Positions 55,514-58,805 of a stretch of 58,805 nucleotides of DNA are shown here, piece by piece (the stretch's first letter is position 1; each line of letters opens with the position of its first letter). Location: NCBI RefSeq assembly GCF_023227745.1, contig NZ_JALKBX010000010.1, forward strand, positions 1 through 58,805, given 5' to 3'. The notes beneath the pieces were generated by a model. That model had not been told where the DNA came from. It did no database searches and saw nothing but the letters and a program-made list of their open reading frames with translations. Origin of the DNA: Natroniella acetigena (GTDB lineage: Bacteria > Bacillota > Halanaerobiia > Halobacteroidales > Halobacteroidaceae). Both the position numbers and the translations under genes were made by a program.

Positions 55514-56326
55514 CTATTTCTTCCACTTTTCTAAAACAGCATAGGCATCATGAGGATGGATTGATTCTTGATGCTTACTGCTGACTCGAAACCAAGTAAC
55601 CTCTTCTTTTTGATCCAATTTTTCTGCTACTAGACGGACTATATCCTCAACAAAGCGTGGATTACGATAAGCTTTTTCTGTGATATACTTTTCATCTTCC
55701 CGTTTCAAAATCGAATAAACCTCACAACTGGCTACTTCTTCTACCAATTCAATCAACTCCTCAATCCAAATTGAACCTGTATATCTAACAGCAACCTGAA
55801 CATAACCACGTTGATTGTGAGCTGAGTAAGCACTGATCTCTTTGGAACAAGGACATAACGTAGTAACTGCAACCTCTACCTGCAAAACAAGATCATAATC
55901 ATCTTCCTGTAATGAAGTCTCCAACCCACATTTATAAGGTACTAACCCTGTAAAATCAGAGACTGGAGCTTCTTTATCCATAAAATAATCAAACTCTAAA
56001 TCTAAATAAGCATCTTTGACTTCCATTTTCTGCTGCATAATTTTCAGTACCTCTTTTAGATCAGGTTTCAATCGCTCAATGATCCAATTCTCCTCTCTTA
56101 ACTCCGATAATAAGATTGGTAAGCGACTCATATTAATCCCCTTTAAATTTCTCTCTAAATCAACAGCCAGAGCAAACTTCCCAACTGTTGAGATTACTTC
56201 ACCACTCCGAGCTTTGATCTTAACTGGATAAGTTAGATTATCTACTCCTACCTTATTAATCGCAAATCCGTAGTCTCCTTCTTGGTTTTGAATATCTTTT
56301 AGTTGATTAATTTCTTCATTTTCCAT
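55514..56326 (-). CDS. folE2: GTP cyclohydrolase FolE2
   Basis: Type IB GTP cyclohydrolase, making 7,8-dihydroneopterin triphosphate. 270 aa from the ATG at 56326. TTLCPCSKEISAYSAHNQRG carries the metal-binding Cys typical of FolE2. NPRFVEDIVR and ESIHPHDAYA are C-terminal family blocks. Position after queE suggests that its main job here is supplying the queuosine precursor. Stop codon TAG. Confidence 0.93.
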   Translation of the reverse strand: MENEEINQLKDIQNQEGDYGFAINKVGVDNLTYPVKIKARSGEVISTVGKFALAVDLERNLKGINMSRLPILLSELREENWIIERLKPDLKEVLKIMQQKMEVKDAYLDLEFDYFMDKEAPVSDFTGLVPYKCGLETSLQEDDYDLVLQVEVAVTTLCPCSKEISAYSAHNQRGYVQVAVRYTGSIWIEELIELVEEVASCEVYSILKREDEKYITEKAYRNPRFVEDIVRLVAEKLDQKEEVTWFRVSSKHQESIHPHDAYAVLEKWKK

Positions 56327-56327
56327 C

Positions 56328-57074
56328 TTAAACACCTCGTGTCTCTTCTGACCAAATAATTTTATGAATTTGAAGACTCAATCTTACCTTTAAGCCACTA
56401 TTATTAAAATATTCTTCTTTAGTAGTTAAGAAATCGACCAGATAAGCTGGCTCAATCTCTCCAGTTACTGGAGAAAAATTAATAATTACACCATTCGATG
56501 CTAAAACTTCTCTATAATTACTAATAACCTCTTCAGCATACTCAATATCTTCTTGACTTCCAACTACAAACTTCAATTCATCTTTAGAATCTAATTTTTG
56601 TAAATTTTCCCCTAAGCGATCATGTTCAACCATTCCAGAACTAGGGCACTTGACATCGACTGTATAATCGACCTGGGCCAACGTACTATCAGTCAAAAAA
56701 CTTCTGAACTCTTGATTATCGTAGAGAGGGCAACTTCCATTAGTCTCAATTCTAACTGCAAATCCTTTAACAGCCAGATAAAGTGGTAGATACCTCTTAG
56801 GATAATCAACTTCTAAAGGTTCACCACCAGTACAGATAACCTGCTGTGATCCAAATTCAGTCACCTGCTCAACTATCTTCTCTGGTAACATCCAACTGAC
56901 CCCTGCTCCACTTCGCTCATAACTATATTGAGTATCACAATAACTACACCTCAAATTACAGCCAGCTACTCTAACAAACGTAACTACCTCTCCTGCAGAA
57001 ATCCCTTCTCCAGAAATACTATTAAAGATTTCAACTACCGGTATTTTAGTCTCTCTAAATTCCTCAGTCTTCAT
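56328..57074 (-). CDS. queE: 7-carboxy-7-deazaguanine synthase (radical SAM)
   Basis: 248 aa from the ATG at 57074 (GAGAGGA 8 nt upstream); longer in-frame extension overlaps queD and is not conserved in type. EIFNSISGEGISAGEV is the usual N terminus. The radical-SAM cluster is CNLRCSYC, followed by ICTGGEPL. Converts 6-carboxytetrahydropterin to CDG. Its start lies 1 nt after the queD stop, and folE2 starts 1 nt after its own stop, so all are translationally coupled. Confidence 0.94.
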   Translation of the reverse strand: MKTEEFRETKIPVVEIFNSISGEGISAGEVVTFVRVAGCNLRCSYCDTQYSYERSGAGVSWMLPEKIVEQVTEFGSQQVICTGGEPLEVDYPKRYLPLYLAVKGFAVRIETNGSCPLYDNQEFRSFLTDSTLAQVDYTVDVKCPSSGMVEHDRLGENLQKLDSKDELKFVVGSQEDIEYAEEVISNYREVLASNGVIINFSPVTGEIEPAYLVDFLTTKEEYFNNSGLKVRLSLQIHKIIWSEETRGV

Positions 57075-57075
57075 C

Positions 57076-57540
57076 TTATTCATCCTCTCTGATCTCGGCA
57101 AAACTGGTCGGTGTCTCCCAGACCTTGACTCTAGATACCCTGACTCCTTCCTCTTCAAGCTTAACATTTAAGACTTCCAAAAAATAAACAGCCATCTCTT
57201 CAGCAGTCGGTCTAAAATCGACTTCAACAACCTTTCTACCTTCTTTTTGTAACAATTCAGCTATCTGATGCTCCACAGCATCAGAAGAGCCTGTCCAATA
57301 AACAAAAGCATGATCAAACGGGCCAATTATCTCCTGCTTGACCAACTTTTTTAAATCTTTAAAATCCAAAACCATCCCTGCAGCCGCTTCAGACTCAGTA
57401 ATTAATTGTTCAGAATTTCTAGTTACTTCAACTTGTAATTTATAAGTATGACCATGTAAATTCTTACATAACCCTTGATGGCTTGCCAACATATGGGCCA
57501 TATCCCACGTAAATTCTTTAGTTATACTTAATTTACCCAT
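57076..57540 (-). CDS. queD: 6-carboxy-5,6,7,8-tetrahydropterin synthase
   Basis: 154 aa. Zinc ligands: DMAHML and NLHGHTYKL histidines; the catalytic Cys is in HQGLCKN near residue 26, with the pattern HxxxxxGxCxxxHGH. PTAEEMAVYFLE and the C-terminal WETPTSFAE follow. Turns dihydroneopterin triphosphate into CPH4 for QueE. Confidence 0.95.
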   Translation of the reverse strand: MGKLSITKEFTWDMAHMLASHQGLCKNLHGHTYKLQVEVTRNSEQLITESEAAAGMVLDFKDLKKLVKQEIIGPFDHAFVYWTGSSDAVEHQIAELLQKEGRKVVEVDFRPTAEEMAVYFLEVLNVKLEEEGVRVSRVKVWETPTSFAEIREDE

Positions 57541-57554
57541 TCCTTCTCCTCCTT

Positions 57555-57680
57555 ATAAAATCAGTGTACAATTTACAATTTACAATTTACAATTTACAAT
57601 TAAAGTTCAAGCCCTTAAAAGCAAGAAAATTTAAAGCTTTTTAATTGTACATTGTACATTTCGTCAATTGTCCATTATGA
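57555..57680. repeat. AT-rich palindromic repeat with perfect heptamer array
   Basis: Between queC and queD. Four tandem ACAATTT-type heptamers (about 57568-57600) form the left arm; TTAATTGTACATTGTACATT forms the right arm. Same design as 26043-26165. Confidence 0.65.
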
Positions 57681-57682
57681 AG

Positions 57683-58360
57683 CTATTGAGCTTTATAAGC
57701 AACCGGATCCTGATATCCAGCTTCTGCGAAAGCCTCTAGCCTCAATTTACAGCTATCACATTCTCCACAAGCCAACTCTTCACCTTGATAGCAAGACCAA
57801 GTCAAACCATAATCAACCCCTAACTCCATTCCTAGCTCTATCTCTTCAGCCTTAGTCATGTCAATAAATGGAGTCTGGATCTGAATCTTCTTCCCTTCTT
57901 CCACTGCACAGACAGTACCTTGATTGATTGCATTCTCCATCGCTGTAATAAACTCTTGGCGACAATCTACATAACCAGAATAATCAACCTCACTGACCCC
58001 AATAAATATATCTTGAGCACCTACCACTTCAGCATAAGATGCAGCATAGGATAAGAAGATCATATTCCGAGCCGGTACATAAGTCACCGGGATCTCATCT
58101 GAATCCTCCTTAGCAGTCGGAACATCTATCTCTTCGTCAGTCAACGCCGAACCTCCAAAGCTACCAAAATCAGTCTGTACAACTACATGCTCTGCCACCC
58201 CTACTTCCTCTGCTACTCGCTGAGCAGATTCTAGCTCTTTGTCATGGCGTTGACCATACGCAAACGATAAGGCATAAACTTCGTAACCTTTAGATTTAGC
58301 TAAGTACAGAGCTGTCGTCGAATCTAAACCTCCTGAAAATAACACTACTGCTTTTTTCAT
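57683..58360 (-). CDS. queC: 7-cyano-7-deazaguanine (preQ0) synthase
   Basis: 225 aa. PP-loop [15 protein letters not shown] at the N terminus binds [21 protein letters not shown] and the C-terminal zinc cysteines ([16 protein letters not shown]) are diagnostic. Converts CDG plus ammonia to preQ0. First of queC-queD-queE-folE2. Stop codon TAG. Confidence 0.96.
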   Translation of the reverse strand: MKKAVVLFSGGLDSTTALYLAKSKGYEVYALSFAYGQRHDKELESAQRVAEEVGVAEHVVVQTDFGSFGGSALTDEEIDVPTAKEDSDEIPVTYVPARNMIFLSYAASYAEVVGAQDIFIGVSEVDYSGYVDCRQEFITAMENAINQGTVCAVEEGKKIQIQTPFIDMTKAEEIELGMELGVDYGLTWSCYQGEELACGECDSCKLRLEAFAEAGYQDPVAYKAQ

Positions 58361-58805
58361 TAATAACCCCCCACCTAGAATTCAATTAATATCTAATATT
58401 GAATAATTGAAGTCAAAAACACCTAGAATTCAGTTGATAGTTTACAGTTGACAGTTAAAGATCAAACCTTTAGAATCAAAGAGCCCTAAACACTTTTTAA
58501 ATTGTTCATTGTCAATTGTCCATTAGCTTTATTAACTATCAACTATCAATTTATTTTAATTATTCAATATTCATTATTCAATATTCAATGCCTTTAATTG
58601 TTCATTATTCAATCCCTCCGAGTTTTTATAAACCAAAAAACTCTCCGTGAGCCGCTGATAAATCCTCGCTTTAAACTTGTAATTACCTACTAGTGGCTCT
58701 TCAATGCTTTTTACTATTCAATATTCAGTATTCAATATTCAATGCCTTTAATTGTTCATTATTCAATCCCTCCGAGTTTTTATAAACCAAAAAACTCTCC
58801 GTGAG
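58361..58805. repeat. repeat-dense right edge with a direct duplication
   Basis: No gene seen. Palindromic AT-rich element at 58430-58545. A ~90 bp unit (CAATGCCTTTAATTGTTCATT then GAGTTTTTATAAACC-AAAAAACTC hairpin and CCGTGAG) occurs at about 58561-58651 and again at 58711-58805, running off the window. Confidence 0.65.

Noticed and set aside
57568-57600. CRISPR-like array
   Set aside because: The units are uninterrupted 7-bp tandem repeats without spacers; no cas genes in the window.

Overview
This AT-rich window comes from an anaerobic low-GC Firmicute-type chromosome. The best guess is the halophilic Halanaerobiales/Halobacteroidaceae (Acetohalobium- or Orenia-like). Evidence: Firmicute gene order (rpe-rsgA-prkC-prpC-rlmN-rsmB-fmt-def-priA), a YlqG/YlqH-like flagellar pair, PyrR attenuators, FMN and SAM-I riboswitches, and a pyrrolysine-type dimethylamine methyltransferase. 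Nearly every gene is on the minus strand; the exceptions are the YlqG/YlqH-like pair and the TnpB/group II intron genes.

Layout. (1) 1-5.1 kb: pyrR with two PyrR-type attenuators, an RluD-type pseudouridine synthase, lspA, a DksA-like protein, a nitroreductase and two small proteins of unknown role. (2) 5.3-7.3 kb: FliK-like and FlhB-C-like genes converging on nth. (3) 7.3-11.3 kb: ribD-ribE-ribBA-ribH behind a promoter, FMN riboswitch and terminator. (4) 11.3-25.3 kb: housekeeping and translation-linked block. (5) 25.5-27.7 kb: PrcB-like lipoprotein and metA, with a SAM-I riboswitch. (6) 27.7-38.6 kb: nucleoside salvage (cdd, nupC, deoC, deoD) with lactate permease, transketolase, transaldolase and an embedded type II restriction-modification pair. 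deoC and deoD share a promoter/operator design. (7) 38.8-52.0 kb: a methylamine-utilisation island. (8) 52.4-58.4 kb: ddl, a larA-family gene, and queC-queD-queE-folE2 for preQ0/queuosine.

The methylamine island is the most striking region. mtbB contains one in-frame amber codon (TAG, 50984-50986) exactly where the methanogen dimethylamine methyltransferase carries pyrrolysine. Next come the corrinoid protein mtbC, an Rh-type ammonia/methylammonium channel, a PocR-AraC regulator, a RACo-like corrinoid-activating ATPase and a DUF1638 protein. The last two genes lie in one reading frame separated by a single TAG, so in a cell that decodes TAG they could be partly fused. The island is split by nested mobile DNA: a group II intron sits inside tnpB, inside an IS200/IS605-type element, inside one copy of a ~240 bp dispersed repeat. 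A non-autonomous relative of the IS lies just past the regulator's stop codon.

Intergenic DNA is crowded with repeats: four copies of the ~240 bp element, each about 22-25 nt upstream of a start codon; a family of short stem-loops (ACGaa-stem-loop-stem-GTAGGG); and AT-rich heptamer-built palindromes. No rRNA, tRNA or CRISPR array was seen. The pyl genes needed to read TAG (pylT, pylS, pylBCD) are not in this window.
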